Source: Leptoclinus maculatus
Lineage: Eukaryota > Chordata > Actinopteri > Perciformes > Stichaeidae
DNA: 64,000 nt
Direction: 5' to 3'
Assembly: GCA_032191485.1 (NCBI GenBank)
Contig: JAVDOI010000012.1
Span: 13,601,640-13,665,639, forward strand
Shown piece after piece: positions 11,031 to 23,890 of this stretch. The position numbers and the translations under genes are program-made. The notes under the pieces were generated by a model that had not been told where the DNA came from, made no database searches, and worked only from the letters and a program-made list of their open reading frames with translations. Within the stretch, counting starts at the first letter, position 1. Every line of letters starts with the position of its first letter.

Positions 11031-14000
11031 ATATGCCTTTCTGACCCTTTGTCAACACACTTCTTACAAACCAGTACACACTTTTTCTTACATTCGACAC
11101 ACAGGTTCAGGAATGAAATCTATATACCCATACCATAGCGTATTGAAACAATTAGTATGTAAGTATGTAAGCTGTTGCAAAACACTGTAAAAGTGGGTGC
11201 CAGGCTGGCAACCAGGCATCAGCTTCTTGTTGCCGTAACTGAAAACATGGTTGCCATTTTTAGCCGCCTTATATTTTGAGAAATTAAAATACAATGCATT
11301 GATATGTCAGTTTAAAGGAATATTCAGTCAAAAACCCCTTTTTAACACTTTTAATGCAGTTGTAAAGCTTCTCATTAAAAACACGTCAGTTAGCCCTTTG
11401 CAGTCAACATCTGCTTCTATTCATGAGCTGTTAATTATTAGTTAAGGTCGTATGCATTGGTTCTTACGTAATGTTATACATAACTGTAGATGAATGCTAA
11501 AGGGATGAATATGAAAAACAGAACAGGAAACCCACCGTCTGATTTTAGTCATGTAATGTGTTCAACACCTTCAAAGTGATTGTAAGAGAACTTATTGAAG
11601 TTGCCAGATAATCTGTATGAGATAAATCCGACAGGAAAGGGATATGACTGTCTACTGGAAAGAAGAGGAATAAAGAAACACTCGAGTACTTCCCTGATGT
11701 GAATCGCATTCTAAATCCTGATCACATCTTCCTGGTGGCCCATCCCCATCTCATTACTCACACTTCCAAAGGCTCCAAGCTTGATTAATTCTCCTCACTG
11801 ACAAATAATCTGTGTGCGTTCAACACTCCGGCACTCTGATGGTTGGCTGTAAGCTCCCTAGGTACAGCTCCATTTGAATCATGTGCTTTAGAGCTAAGCT
11901 GACCAATCACAACAAAGCCGTACGTACCTGACAGCGTATACTGGAGCACAATGGCGCTCAATGCAATTTCCATTGCAAAAATGATTAGTATTCCTAAGGG
12001 CGTTCCTTCGAGGTAGCCTTCCTCCTCATCTGTCTAGGATCAACACAATGTCACAACAATAGCACAGAGTGGCCCTGTCTCCAACACGGTTTGTTGTCAT
12101 ACCATAAAGTAGAATAGTGTGTTGCTGCTGGTTCTTTCTGTAACTCGTAGTCCTGACCAGCAGGTTCCCTTTTGGTTCCTAGCAAAGCTTTTGACCTAAA
12201 GTGTTAATCGTTTGACTTAAACTGACACCCAGGTTGCTCTTTTTCCCCTTTAGATATCCAGAAGATGGCAGTAGATTTCCTTCATTTGCAATTATTGTGA
12301 AATTTCAACCAGCATCTTGTAAAGACTCCATGTAAATGAACCCTCTCTGTTACCTTTAACAACGCGACGAACCTTCTCTTTCATGAATGTTTTATTGTGT
12401 ACTTATCAAGCAGCGTATAGTGCAGTTCCATATATTTTGTGACATAAAGGCTTTTTGATCAATGTGTTGCGCTAAAATCTATTTCCTTTCTCGAGTGGCT
12501 TCAGTGCATTTTACTTCACCAGGTGAAACAGAACATCAATTCAGCTGGACCACTGCAGAAAAAGAGAGAGAAGGTTGTTAAAAGGGAGAACACATTTAAT
12601 TATATTCAATCCAGATTTAATTCAGTCATTTTCCTCATTGAATTTCAGGCTATTTTCCATCCATTGAATGGCTTTTTTTCATTTAGCTGGTTATGAGAAA
12701 GGCACTATATGATGGCAAGGCTATCTCATGAGAGAAATGAAAAAGGCTCTGGGGAGAAATCAGAAATGTGAGGCTGTCGTTGCTCGACTGTGACGCAGCA
12801 ACTGTTTCGTAGCTGGGCAGAAACCTCAAACCTCTGACTGGCAGGATCACCACATATAATAATGTTTTTAACCACTCCATACTATTAATTGCTGAGTTTT
12901 ATTAGCAATCACTTCTGTTACAATTCTGTTGTCCTAAAATGATCAAATGACAGATGTTTTTTTTCAAACACAGTTACGTGGTTTATTTTTTTTTTGCTGC
13001 CCATTCAATCTATAAAGTTTGAAACCAGTTTCAACAATGATGTTGAATCTGATGCATAAGCATATTTTGAGAGACAGTCAACACAACAGTTTGACTATGA
13101 TGTCAACAACTGACCAAATACTCGTAAGAAACAATAAAAAACGTTGCATTGGGGAAATGGTACTGCACGTGGTAGCACCTGCAATGAAATCAGATGAAAA
13201 TATGTGTCTGTGCCACATATTAAAGTGTAACGAGGCTCCAGAGACAATTGACCCTGTTTGGCTCTCCCACATCTTTATGGTCACTGTGCACAGCAGTGCT
13301 CCTGAGGAACAGGGCCTGCCACTGTCACATTGCCGGTGTCTGTCTGATGGAGCAGGCTCCAAACGTGGCGTCTAAAATCAAATAGACTTTCTCTAATATT
13401 CCCAGCAGTCGGCGACTGCAGCCACGGAGAGGTGCTTGCCACTCGCTAGTTTTCAAGCTCCGCCTGCCTCCTGTCCCCGGTGCTGTAAGTGACACCTTCA
13501 CTATGACCACCGACATTAACCCGCAGTGGTCAGCATAATTAGCATAATGCAAATCTGAACTGATGTTCATTTTCTTTTAATTTTTTTTTTAGCATAGAGA
13601 CCATACAACTATAATCAAAATGTGTTAGTGTTGACCAATATGGAAGAGTTTTGGAGTAAATGACAAATAATCGAATATCATTTGGGAAACAAATTTGAGC
13701 AATAAAGGACATAAATGAATCGTGAGTCATTCAAGCCCAAAAATCTCTGGTTCCAGCTTCTCGGATGTCAATATCAGGTTGTTTCTTCAGCCTTTGAGGA
13801 CCGTAAACTTACTATTTTTGGACTGTTGGTCAGACAAATCAAGACCTTTTAGGATGCCACCGTAGGCTCTGGGAAGACGCTTTTGTTTTACTTTTCCCCA
13901 GCATTTTATAGACCAAACCCCTAATTGATCAACAAAAATATGAATTGGTTGCAGCCAGGGTACAACATTGGCACCATCCACTAGCCATAGTTCACATCAT

Positions 14001-16869
14001 CACAACATCTCTTAGAGGCTCAATGTCAATAGACCCCCCCCCCCCCACACACACACACACACACACACTCATTGTGAATGCCTGTGCAGAGTAATAAAGA
14101 AGGCCTGTATTGGCTACAGCCAACGTTTTATGTGTTTCAGATGGTAAACAACAGAGATGATAACAATGACAGCGACACTACACGTGAACACACTGATACT
14201 AGCCAGAGGGGTTAGGGTTATTACTGGTAATCCGCTCAGATGAATAGTCACAGCTATCTCCAATATGTTCTGTATGTGTTTCTGAAGCACAATCTGAGCA
14301 ACCCACCCGTTTCTTGTTGTGTTCCTCTTGTCAAGGAAGTCAAGCGAGTGAAAGGCAAGTATTTTAAGAAGACGTAAATGTAACAGACTCTCTTCTCTGT
14401 GTCCGCTATATTGCTGTGAGACCTGTCCTTTAGACTAGAGGGTGTTTTTCAGTTAATGAAGGCTATTAAGGTGCATTATCTATTTATCACAAACTCATCA
14501 AGGAGAGAGGCTATGAACTCTAAATGATGATAAAATGCAACCATTTAGATAGCTGATTAATACATTAGCAACAGAAAAGTCATTCATATGCCTCTAGTGA
14601 TTTATATAACTTTTCCTGAACCTTAGCAAGGGCATGTATTTATTTTGGCTTCTTCATCAACTGAGGGCAAAAAATAGGATTCTTTTATTTTTAAATATCC
14701 TTTTCTTAAACTCAAAGACTTGGCTGGTTCCCCCACAACAGAAGAAGAAACAGCAGCAGGGTTTAATCTTGTTTTTTTTTAAATGGGCTCTGAGTGAAGA
14801 CTCTGCGTTTGAGATGGTTGCTGGTGATGTCTGGTGTCTGTGGCTCCCCCCATCTCTCAGCAAATCCTGGTCCATCAACCAGCAGAACACGCTTCAGCGA
14901 GACCATGATACTTAACCATCCACTTAACAAGATGGCACAGCAGCAGCAATTCAGAAAAAAACAGGGGCTTAGAGTGCCTATCAGTCTTTGAACTACGCCG
15001 CTAACTGCATTGCAGCAGAAGACTCACTTAATACAGAAGATGGCAGATAAGTAATTTGAAATCCTGAGGCTAAAATCTCTGATATTAGCGTATCTACGTT
15101 GCAGCTATAGTTGCAGCAACCTCAGAATTATTACATTTGTTTTACTGGTCCGTCATGTTGAATCTTCTGTAGATGTACAATACAATGAGACGAAGCTATG
15201 CAATATAAAATCACACGTTGTTTTCATTATCAAATGACTGTTTTTGATATTTTGGATGGATTTAAATAAAAACAATGAAATGGGGAGCCTGCACCACCCC
15301 TCACACGCTTTAGAGACCACATTTGAAATGTCCAAGTAAAGGTCATAATAGAGTAATGAAGGTGATTGCAAATTGATTTTTTTTTTTTTTCAAATCAATT
15401 TCCTCACCTATATCACCCAGAAGAGCTACAGGCAACCTCCCGTTATATTCAGTTCTCTTCCCCTTTCATCTCGCAATTTCTTTTCTTTCCCCACAGAATC
15501 ATTTAACTTGAAGGACTTAAGAAGCACGACACCAAATTCAGCTCTTAACGTCTTAACAAATGTAGGTTAGATTAAAAAAAAAAAGGAAAATAAAATAAAG
15601 CTGACACAGGCGCACCTCTCAAGACTACCTGACATCCATATCCTCTTCAGTCATCTTTTTCTTGTCTGCAAAAAAAAAACGGTGAACCCGTCAAGAAAAA
15701 ACACCAGTTTCACCGACAACATGGCCATCTTTCCCCTGCTCATCCGTTCCTGTCGCGGGTCACAAGGACCGGACCGATCTAACACTTTCTAATCAAGCGG
15801 TCACCCTTTATCATCTCCGACTGACAGCTTTAAGTAGCCATAAATAAGCGCGGGCCGAGCTCCTCATTTGTCATGTGAGGCCCTGCTTGCTGTATATCTG
15901 CCCCTTTAGAGACCGTTTCTCTTCTTTACAGCTGCTGCCTTAAGTAGGCGATGCCGGGGAATGATGGCCACAAATAATCCTGTGATAATAATGGGCCTCT
16001 GCTCCTCAATGATGATGAAGGAAACGCCCTCATAAAAATACCTTTTTAAGCTTTCATTTTATTAAACAACAGAGCCTCTATTAGCATCACAGAATTGATA
16101 TTGTGGTGGGCCGCTGTGGGGAAGATGTAATTACATTTAATGTATCGCCACTGGGGAACCTTCTTCAGAGTACACATTTTTATTGTCATCTTCTGGTTTC
16201 AAGGTTTTCAGAAGTAGGTAAATACAATATATAATAATATATAAAGTATAATTATCACACAAACCAACACTCGCATCACAACTTCAAACATCCAGCAGCT
16301 TGTGAGTTAGCGATGACTTTGGATTCAGTTTCTCAACAATAATGGATGGAATAATATACCTCACTTAGTAGTAATTGAAGTAATTAAAACTTGATCTGTG
16401 GACATGTAAGGTTCAGTCATTGTACTGTAGTTTTAGATGCTATATGTTGCATTATTATTGGTTGTCTGTGTCACATGTATAGTTTATAGGCACCAGGCCA
16501 TATGCAGCGTCTGTCTCATTCATCCTAAAAAATGTGCCCATTCTTAAACGTTGTGTGGCAAAATCCCGGATGAGAATTATATTTACTACTGAGCACCACT
16601 CTCACTCGTCATCCGACGTTGGATATGCAGACACTGATGAATTACTGCCGTGAACTGTTTCGAGCAGGTAATTGTACGCTTTGTGTGCAGCGGCTGGCTG
16701 AAACGGATCCTGACTAGTGTTGTGATATTATACACATTAGAGTAAGTGGTGCAACAAGTGGCTACACTGTGAGATTGCAAAATCTGTATTTTGTATCTCG
16801 CTCACACTAACTCACTCATGGGTAGATGCGACACCATTAGTGTCACAGGCTCGTTCATATATTCCTACG
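11031..16869. other. Intergenic, no gene seen
   Basis: No frame resembles a known protein. The stretch contains a poly-C/(CA)n run at 14034-14068 and poly-A/T tracts near 15380 and 15570. The segment at about 15830-16150 reads like conserved regulatory DNA (see findings). Confidence 0.6.
14034..14068. repeat. Poly-C (13) plus (CA)n microsatellite
   Basis: A 13-base C run passes directly into about 11 CA units. Confidence 0.95.
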
Positions 16870-17045
16870 TGGCTCGGCAGGTAGATGTTTAACACCTGTG
16901 CCTTCAATGGTAGCTGACAATGGCGAGTATGTGTTGAATGGATTTAAGTGGTGTTTAAATGCGGTCCATTTTCCATTGTAAGTAATGGTTCAAATGACTA
17001 AAATGCGACGCAGTACTCAACCAAGTGCGACATTGTCATGTCACA
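16870..17045 (+). repeat. Degenerate copy A of a local duplicated repeat
   Basis: Motifs CAATGGTAGCT, GTTTAAATGCGGTCCATT, GTAATGGTTCAAATGACT and GCGACATTGTCATG recur in the same order at 17400-17605. Wording such as 'AAGTGCTTTGGATAAAAG' in the second copy is typical of a dispersed fish repeat. Confidence 0.55.
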
Positions 17046-17339
17046 TACTGCAATCATCATGACAATACACAGTACTATATAAATATATACAGTAGCCTAT
17101 ACATACAGTATATTTTCCTCATGGAATACTTTTCCATAATGGTTATATACATATATTGTTTTAATTAAATACCAATCTTAAATAAGCATGTATGGCCAAT
17201 ACATATACTACTGTTGACGTTGTGTCTCCATTAGTGGAGAACAGCCTCTCTGCTGCAACAGACAGGCAAAGCCATTCTTATCCGGAACGCTGTTCCAGTG
17301 GTTAAGCCAGAGCTTTGCATCGGTGTTTAATGGGGGGCA

Positions 17340-17441
17340 AATTTTGGATAAAAGTGCCGTGTAAATGTCCTTGAGCAGGACACTGAACGTCAAATTGCTT
17401 CCGGTGGTTACTCCAGTGCCTTGCATGGTAGCTCAGCGATG

Positions 17442-17486
<45 letters not shown>

Positions 17487-17605
17487 GAGTGATGGTTAGG
17501 TTGTTAAGTGCTTTGGATAAAAGTGTGTAAATGCTGTCCATTCTCCGTAGTAACAATTGGTTCCGATGACTGAAATGCTGAACTACGTGTGACTTTGTCA
17601 TAACG
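17340..17605 (+). repeat. Dispersed fish repeat (copy B) with internal (GT)n
   Basis: Contains TCCTTGAGCAGGACACTGAA, GCATGGTAGCTCAG, a (GT)n tract at 17446-17485, AAGTGCTTTGGATAAAAGTG and a tail matching copy A. This layout (anchor, GT tract, 'TTTGGATAAAAG' anchor) is one I recall as widespread in teleosts. Confidence 0.6.
17446..17485. repeat. (GT)n microsatellite
   Basis: About 20 GT units inside the dispersed repeat copy. Confidence 0.95.
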
Positions 17606-17669
17606 GTGCCCATTTAATGTTAAAGGTGCAATTGAGGGAAATTACATTCCTGCCTTATATTCACTTAAA

Positions 17670-17982
17670 AAGAGCCTGAAATCAGCAGTGGGAGCATGTC
17701 TAGTGGGAGCATTCGTCGAGTTGTTGTACAAGATGGATATCAATTTGCAAAGCCTTCAAAAAGTGACTGCAAAGGGAGGGTACAAGACCTGGAATATGTT
17801 CCAACATCTTGATGAATGATGAAGTGAGGACATTTTGGACAGACATGAATGTAAACTGCAACTTGACTGGTTGGCAGAGACATACAACAACCGCGAGGAT
17901 GAACTGCAAGATGAGGTGCGTGTCAATCCCAATCAATGAATTGAAGATGATGAACAAAAATGGAAGGCACTAGAGCACTAAG
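17670..17982 (+). pseudogene. Unidentified coding-like relic with in-frame stops
   Basis: One + strand frame is unusually protein-like across about 300 bp without any frameshift, but it is broken by stop codons (two adjacent TGA near 17815, one TGA near 17937). It includes ELLYKMDINLQSLQ, AKGGYKTWNMFQHLDE and, after the stops, LQLDWLAETYNNREDELQDE and EDDEQKWKALEH. The rich D/E/K/W/Y content is unlike random AT-rich DNA. I do not recognise the family. It lies directly 5' of a Tc1-like 3' end but does not match the transposase C-terminus I know. It could be a processed pseudogene, an old exon copy, or chance. Confidence 0.35.
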
Positions 17983-17992
17983 TGTTATACTA

Positions 17993-18183
17993 AAGGGTCT
18001 GAACACATATTATATGTCAATGTGATATTTCAGTTTTTTTGTTTTTAAAAACAATTCTAAAATCCTGTTTTCACGTTGCCAGTATGGATATTGAGTGTAG
18101 ATTGATGAGGGTAAATTAATTTAAATGATTTCACCAACATAAAGCTGTAACAAGTGGTGCTGAGTACTTTCTGAATGCACTTT
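17993..18183 (+). mobile_element. Tc1/mariner-type 3' terminal fragment, decayed
   Basis: The order AAAGGGTCTGAACAC, TGATATTTCAGTTTTTT, TCCTGTTTTCACGTTGCCAG, TGAGTGTAGATTGATGAGGG, AAAGCTGTAACA and terminal TACTTTCTGAATGCACTTTA follows the 3' end of fish Tc1-like elements as I remember them. No transposase frame and no matching 5' inverted repeat were seen, so this is a truncated copy. Confidence 0.7.
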
Positions 18184-21100
18184 ATAAAGTACATTAGTTT
18201 GCATGACAACACATGATGGCATTTCTTCCCATTTTTCTGCCTTTTAGTTTTAGAGACTCAAGCATGCAGGAAAAAAAAAAATGAAGAGACGAGGAGGAAA
18301 ATGTCACTTGATTCGCCACCACCCTCGGGGCTTTCACAATCCCACACTCACTTTTCCTCCTGCGAGTCTGCAGAAAATTGTGTCCGATTGTGCCCAACAC
18401 CTAGCCCACGCTACTTCTGCATAATCCCCAGGAATACAGTTATTGCACACAATACATCTATTTTGTATACTGTATTATGTATCACATATACAATACATAC
18501 TTACAGAACACCATATTTGATCTGTGGGATAAAGTGAATCTTTTTAGTTGTCGTTCATGTTGGCGAACATCATTCATCTGTCCCTGCATACAGCTGTTTA
18601 CACATGTAAAAGTCATTCTACTGTAAATCCAACAGCACGGATAGACATGTCTATGCACAGTATATTCTGCGATTACAAACACGGGAGGACTAGTGGGCAG
18701 TATATTTAGATATAATCAAGTAGTCATTGTATTGTCGGCTGTTGTTGGAACTTGGTGCTGACTCATATTTGTTAATATTTGTTTATAGGCAACAAAATAG
18801 TCCTCAAAATCAATAAACTCTTGACAAGAGATGAAACTGATTTTAAATCAATGGGCCTCAGGGATTTTTCTTCTGATGACTGATTCATATCTGAGACAAA
18901 GTATTATTGTCAGTAATGCCTGTCCTCCACTTCATTGTGTTTTTCTCTTTTGTCTCAGGGCCGTTTTTAATTTACTTTACTGACCTCATAAGTCCCCTGT
19001 GGTTTCCTCAACAATTAGTGAATCCGCTTTGGGTCAATCTTCCAGTAAATCAGCGCTGACAAATATTGAGTGAGAGATCAATAAAGATGATAATTTGTGA
19101 GTTTCCCCTAACCGTCTTTCCATCTATTGTATCAGATTATACATTAATGGTACAGATGCATTAGTAAGGGAAATGCTTTAAAACTGCAGCACCAGTGTTT
19201 CCTCTATAATTGGCCCGGACAGGCCAACGGGAAGCTCTGGCAGCCCAGAAATAACCAGTTTCCCCCTCTATATTCATTCTGCGGAGCCGTTAGTCAATGA
19301 ACAAGGCAAGTTTCTGTTGTCTGTCACCTACCGGTTAAAAACCTGCTCCGCAGTGAACGGCACGCTAACGGCCCTGAAGGATTCTGTGTGTTTTCAGCTG
19401 AACTAGACCTGAGAATATTTGGTACAAACAGATCGGTGATGTTGTTTGGCCCTCATTGTTCTCTGTGAAGATTGCATGAAATGATGAGCCCTGCTGCATT
19501 TTATGTGGAGTGAGCACTGTGCCCGGACGAAAAAAAAAGCCTTTTAAATGCTACATTGCTTATCAGCAACCGGTCATATGGTAACTTTTGGAGGCAATTT
19601 GGCCTTCTGTGCTCTGAGTAATTTGGCGGGCAGTTTAACACACCAGTCATAATTTAGTTTTATTGAAAACTCCCCTCCTGGCATTTGCTCCTCGTGGTCT
19701 TCACCACTGTTTCTAGCTGAAGGAAATAACGTGAGTAACAAGCAAACCTACTTTAAAAGTGACATGTTTTCTTTTGAAATAGGTTTGATAGAGTTGCTAG
19801 AAAATATGTAAGCCCACCTATCACCTATATCAGTGGTGCAATGCTGCGCTAAAGGAAAACAAAACACAGTGTGGTTTCTTTCTGCAAGATCTGCATCCCA
19901 ACTGGATTTCTCTTCGGATCAACTTTACTGGCTGTCAGCTGAGCAGTTCCACCATCCCTTTGATTTGCCAAGCTTGGGGTTTGGGCTTTCTTCTTCCGTG
20001 TTCCTCGCCAACAGTGTTCGTTTTTTTGTTGGAAAAGCTAATCTTAGCATTTCACAGGTTTGTTCAGCGTCTTCTTGAAGTGTCGGTGTACCAGAGGGGT
20101 TTCACAGCCCTGGGCAGAAACCTAACCTGTGAACTGTATTAACATCTGTAATGGGTTTTGATATAGCTTGATAATTAGACAAAATTGCATTCAGTCTGAT
20201 ATCATGTTAATTTTAGCCAATTTCTGTTGGCGAGGTGGGGTGGAAAGATGTTGCCTTTATTCCACCTACAAAGCTGTGATTGTTTCTCCAACTGGGGAAA
20301 ATAGCTGTCAATAAACACTAACACTAGGTCTGTGTGAATCGTTGAACTAATTTGTTCGTGATTCAGAGGTCTGGAACCAGGCTTCTGGGAATACATATTG
20401 CAAAAGGGAATTCAATTTTGAACTTTTAATACAGCACAAAACCCCATGAGCCCTAAATACAGAAATGAGTGTGTAAAAGTTATACAAGCCAACTCAAGGT
20501 TGATGCATTACTGTTGCAGCAACTTTCTATACAATTGCAGTGTGAAACCTTTTATCCTAGTTTTCAAAATAAATGCACTTTCATTTATACCTTCCAAACC
20601 TTTGGTCAAAGGTCCATTAAAGCCCAAGTAGATCTGTAGTTTATTTATTTATTAGAATACTGTATTTTTTTATTTCAAACTTGTTTTTCAAATGATTATT
20701 TCTTTCAAACATTTATTGGACACATGGAGCCAAATCCTGTTATCTTTAGAAGAGTTTACTAATCTGCTTTGACAATGCAATGTACAGACTTTGAGAGAAT
20801 ACTTCTGACTGGAGATGTCAACATCAACAATGCTAATCCTTACCCAGTGTGTCTGATCCTATGCACAAACATATAAACTATTGTTTAAGCACATCTGTGT
20901 TTGTTCTCAGGAAAGAAATCTACCGTGACGTTAAGAGAACAGTTGTTGGTGAAGTATTTCTCGTTGATGGGTTCATTTTGTTGTCGAGAAGGTTTTCTGA
21001 TTCTCATATGTTGTTGTTGATGACTGATATCATGTTGATATTTCTCAAGCAGGGGAACTTAGTTCAGAAGGATCAGGAATATGATATCTTGAATTGCTAA

Positions 21101-22424
21101 ACTAAAGACAAAGGACATTTTTAAACAGTGTACCATGTGTCCAACGATCATATGTGAAGAAGATGCAATCTATAATGAAGAGAGATATTTCTGAGGCTAA
21201 GAAATAATTCACTTTTTTTTTGTATTCATCATTACATGGTGTAGACTGAGTGGTTTCACGCCCCAAAACCAATGACAAATGGATAATTATGTTTGTGGTA
21301 AATGGAAACAAGTGTTTATCATCTGGTGATTTTAGGCAACATTATAAACAGCCACTTACTTTCTTTGCAATGGACTTTGCTTCATGGGCTATAGAACTAC
21401 CCGGAAAGAGACTGTGACCTCCAATGTAGTTCATTTGGGGAAAAAGGAAAAGCATTCTGTAGACTGCTTATTGCAAGAGCAGACAGACTGTCCCCTTCCT
21501 CTAGATAACGGACCATTGCATCTTATTTTAACAGTGACTTCATGAAATAATCCAGTCTGTAATCGGATGAACTAAAATGTGTCTTTAGCATTAGATTTTA
21601 GGATGATGATGGGCAGTACGTTGTTACTAAATATTTTAGTAGGCTTTACAACATGTGGGACAGATTTGTGCAAGCTATCTTAAATGTGATATTCTTTATG
21701 TTTTGAGGCATTTTAGAAAACTGAACTCTTTTTGTTCGTTTTGTTTCGTTAGACTTGCCTGCATCGGCAAGAAATGATCTGATTCCAAGAGTTGGGATAA
21801 CTCCCTTGTTAGCATTTCAATCATGTTCCCTGTCACATGTAACTTTTGATCCTTGCACCTCATAGTGGGTGCAATTATAGCCTCAATGTACAGCTTTGAA
21901 AGTTCTACATGCTGGAGAGCAAACCTGTGTTCTAACCTTTTATTTCAGAAAATATCCCCTTTCAGTCAGACTTGTTGAATATGAATCGGTTTTTACTTAT
22001 TTTGATGCACCTTTTTAATTCCCACTGTAGGACAACAGCTTGAATGGACCCATCAATTAACCCTGAGACAGACCCACTTACAAGGAGTTTGCTTAATAGG
22101 TTTTTAGCTAATGTAGGAAAAATGTTATCTTATCACCACCGGAAAACAACTTAAGACAATAAAACCATCATAAAATGTGTTATTTTCCAATACATTAATA
22201 CATTTCTGCTGAGAAATCCTAGAGCGTAAGTGTGCTCCTTACTCACTGTTAATTGAGTAACCCAAGGCCTTATGCCCGGATTTTAATTTCCAATATAATG
22301 GATAAGCGGTTGGTCATTGTGGGAAGCAAAGTCTCTGTCTGCCTTGACAGTAGAGTTTTTATGCTTTTCATTATCTTTTCCTACAGACATTGGATTTTAA
22401 ATTTGATCCCTGACAGTTTTAGTT
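18184..22424. other. Intergenic, no gene seen
   Basis: Short frames only (for example 19833-20078 and 20849-21100), without recognisable domains or splice context. The pieces at about 18950-19080 and 19200-19390 look like candidate conserved non-coding blocks. Confidence 0.6.
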
Positions 22425-22745
22425 CAGAGTGAAATGTCTTGATGAATGTGAGATGAATTGCCATTAAATTTGGGAGACATTTCTGTTCCCCTCTGGATCA
22501 ATTGTAATCAAATTCACAATTTACATTCAATTGGTGATCCCTTAACTTTTCACCCAGCGCCATCATCAGCTCAAACTTTTCATTTTGAAGTACTCACATT
22601 CTTAAACTAATGACATTCCCATCAGCCTCAGCTGTACATTGTGTTTCGCTCTAATTAGCACATGTTAGCATGCTAAGACCTGCCCAACATTAGCACGTTA
22701 GCATTGTCCCTGTGCCTAAGTAAAGCCTCACAGTAAAGCTAGCTC
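22425..22745 (+). repeat. Dispersed percomorph repeat, 'GTTAGCATGCTAA' family
   Basis: A clear copy: AGTGAAATGTCTTGATGAA, TTCTGTTCCCCTCTGGAT, GGTGATCCCTTAACTTTTCA, GCGCCATCATCAG, CTAATGACATTCCCATCAGC, CTCAGCTGTACATTGTGTTT, AATTAGCACATGTTAGCATG and GTGCCTAAGTAAAGCCTCAC. The order matches a repeat I recall from many perch-like fish genomes. Non-coding. Confidence 0.75.
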
Positions 22746-23748
22746 AAATATCCATCGGTGATATTTGACTTTGTGCTGCTTTGACGCCGTATCAACTCAT
22801 TTATTGTTAGCATATACTGTATATGTACCCGATAAATTCACAGCACTCGCTGTAAATTAACTGTAAAGGAAAGGGTTAAGGGTAAATTTAACTGTGACAG
22901 AATCCGAATCAAAGTATGAAAAATGTTTTCCTTTCTCAATTTTCAGTATGAGAGCAAAATCCCCTCCTGAGGGGCGGACAGGACGGAGCATAGTAATGTA
23001 AAGAATAAACGCTGAGGAGTGCGGAGAGTTCAGTCAGTCACACATTGTGTGATTAAATGCTGCTGGACTGTGAAACCTCGGTGGGCCTTACGAAGCAAAC
23101 TCACCTGAGAGAGAAGACACAGTCTGTCTGTTCCACTTTCAAACTTAAAGTAAGTAGGGTAACAAGGCCAACATGGAAGAAAGAAAGCCCGAAACAAGAC
23201 GATGTCATGAGGGACCAGGAGATGCCAAAGAACAGAGGCAACAGTCTCCTTTCATTTTACTTGCTGTGACTTTACAGGACCTCGGCCTGTTCTTATTCCT
23301 GAATACAGTTATACTGATCTCTCGTGGGCAAACGTTGTTTTGTGTTTTCCCTCACTTGAAAACAACATTATGCAACAATAGCATTTATATTAATGCGACA
23401 ACTAGAGAGCAACGTCGATGTCCTGAAATATTGATTACAGGAGAATTTTGTGCTCAGCATTTATTTAGAGCCGTACAAAGAAATCCGCAGCCCCTCGCTT
23501 CATTGCCTGGATGGGGATCGCCGGGAGCAGATGCGAGAGCCAAATAATTCATGTTCGCTAACAGATCTTGTGAATGCTGCGCTTCAAATGTTTAATAAAA
23601 GGATAAATCACTTACAGCTGAGACAGTGTAACATTTCTTCATAATGAGGTAAATAAGTCCACATTTTAGTATTTAACTTAATACAGGGCTCTAGAATAAC
23701 TTCTTTCTGAGTTGGTCGCACAGTACATGATTTTGCTGCACCCTTAAT
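22746..23748. other. Intergenic; possible unrecognised transcript start near 23.0-23.16 kb
   Basis: No recognised gene. The piece 22970-23160 has a short reading frame and ends in a near-consensus donor (AAA|GTAAGT, about 23150), so a lncRNA-type first exon is conceivable. No TATA box or family resemblance backs this. Confidence 0.4.
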
Positions 23749-23890
23749 CAGTGGTGGAAAGTAACTAAGTACATTTACTCAAGTACTACTGTACTTAAGT
23801 ACAAGTGCTACTTTCTACTCCTATGTTATACTATATTTCAATAGGGAAATGTGTACATGAAATACACTGCAGATTTACAGTACATTAAAG
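23749..23890 (+). repeat. Teleost dispersed repeat, 'AGTGGTGGAAAGTAACTAAG' family, 5' end
   Basis: Starts CAGTGGTGGAAAGTAACTAA, then GTACATTTACTCAAGTACT and ACTTAAGTACAAGTGCTAC. This is the start of a very common fish MITE-like repeat. The opposite end of the same family appears to be present at 39754-40205. Confidence 0.75.
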
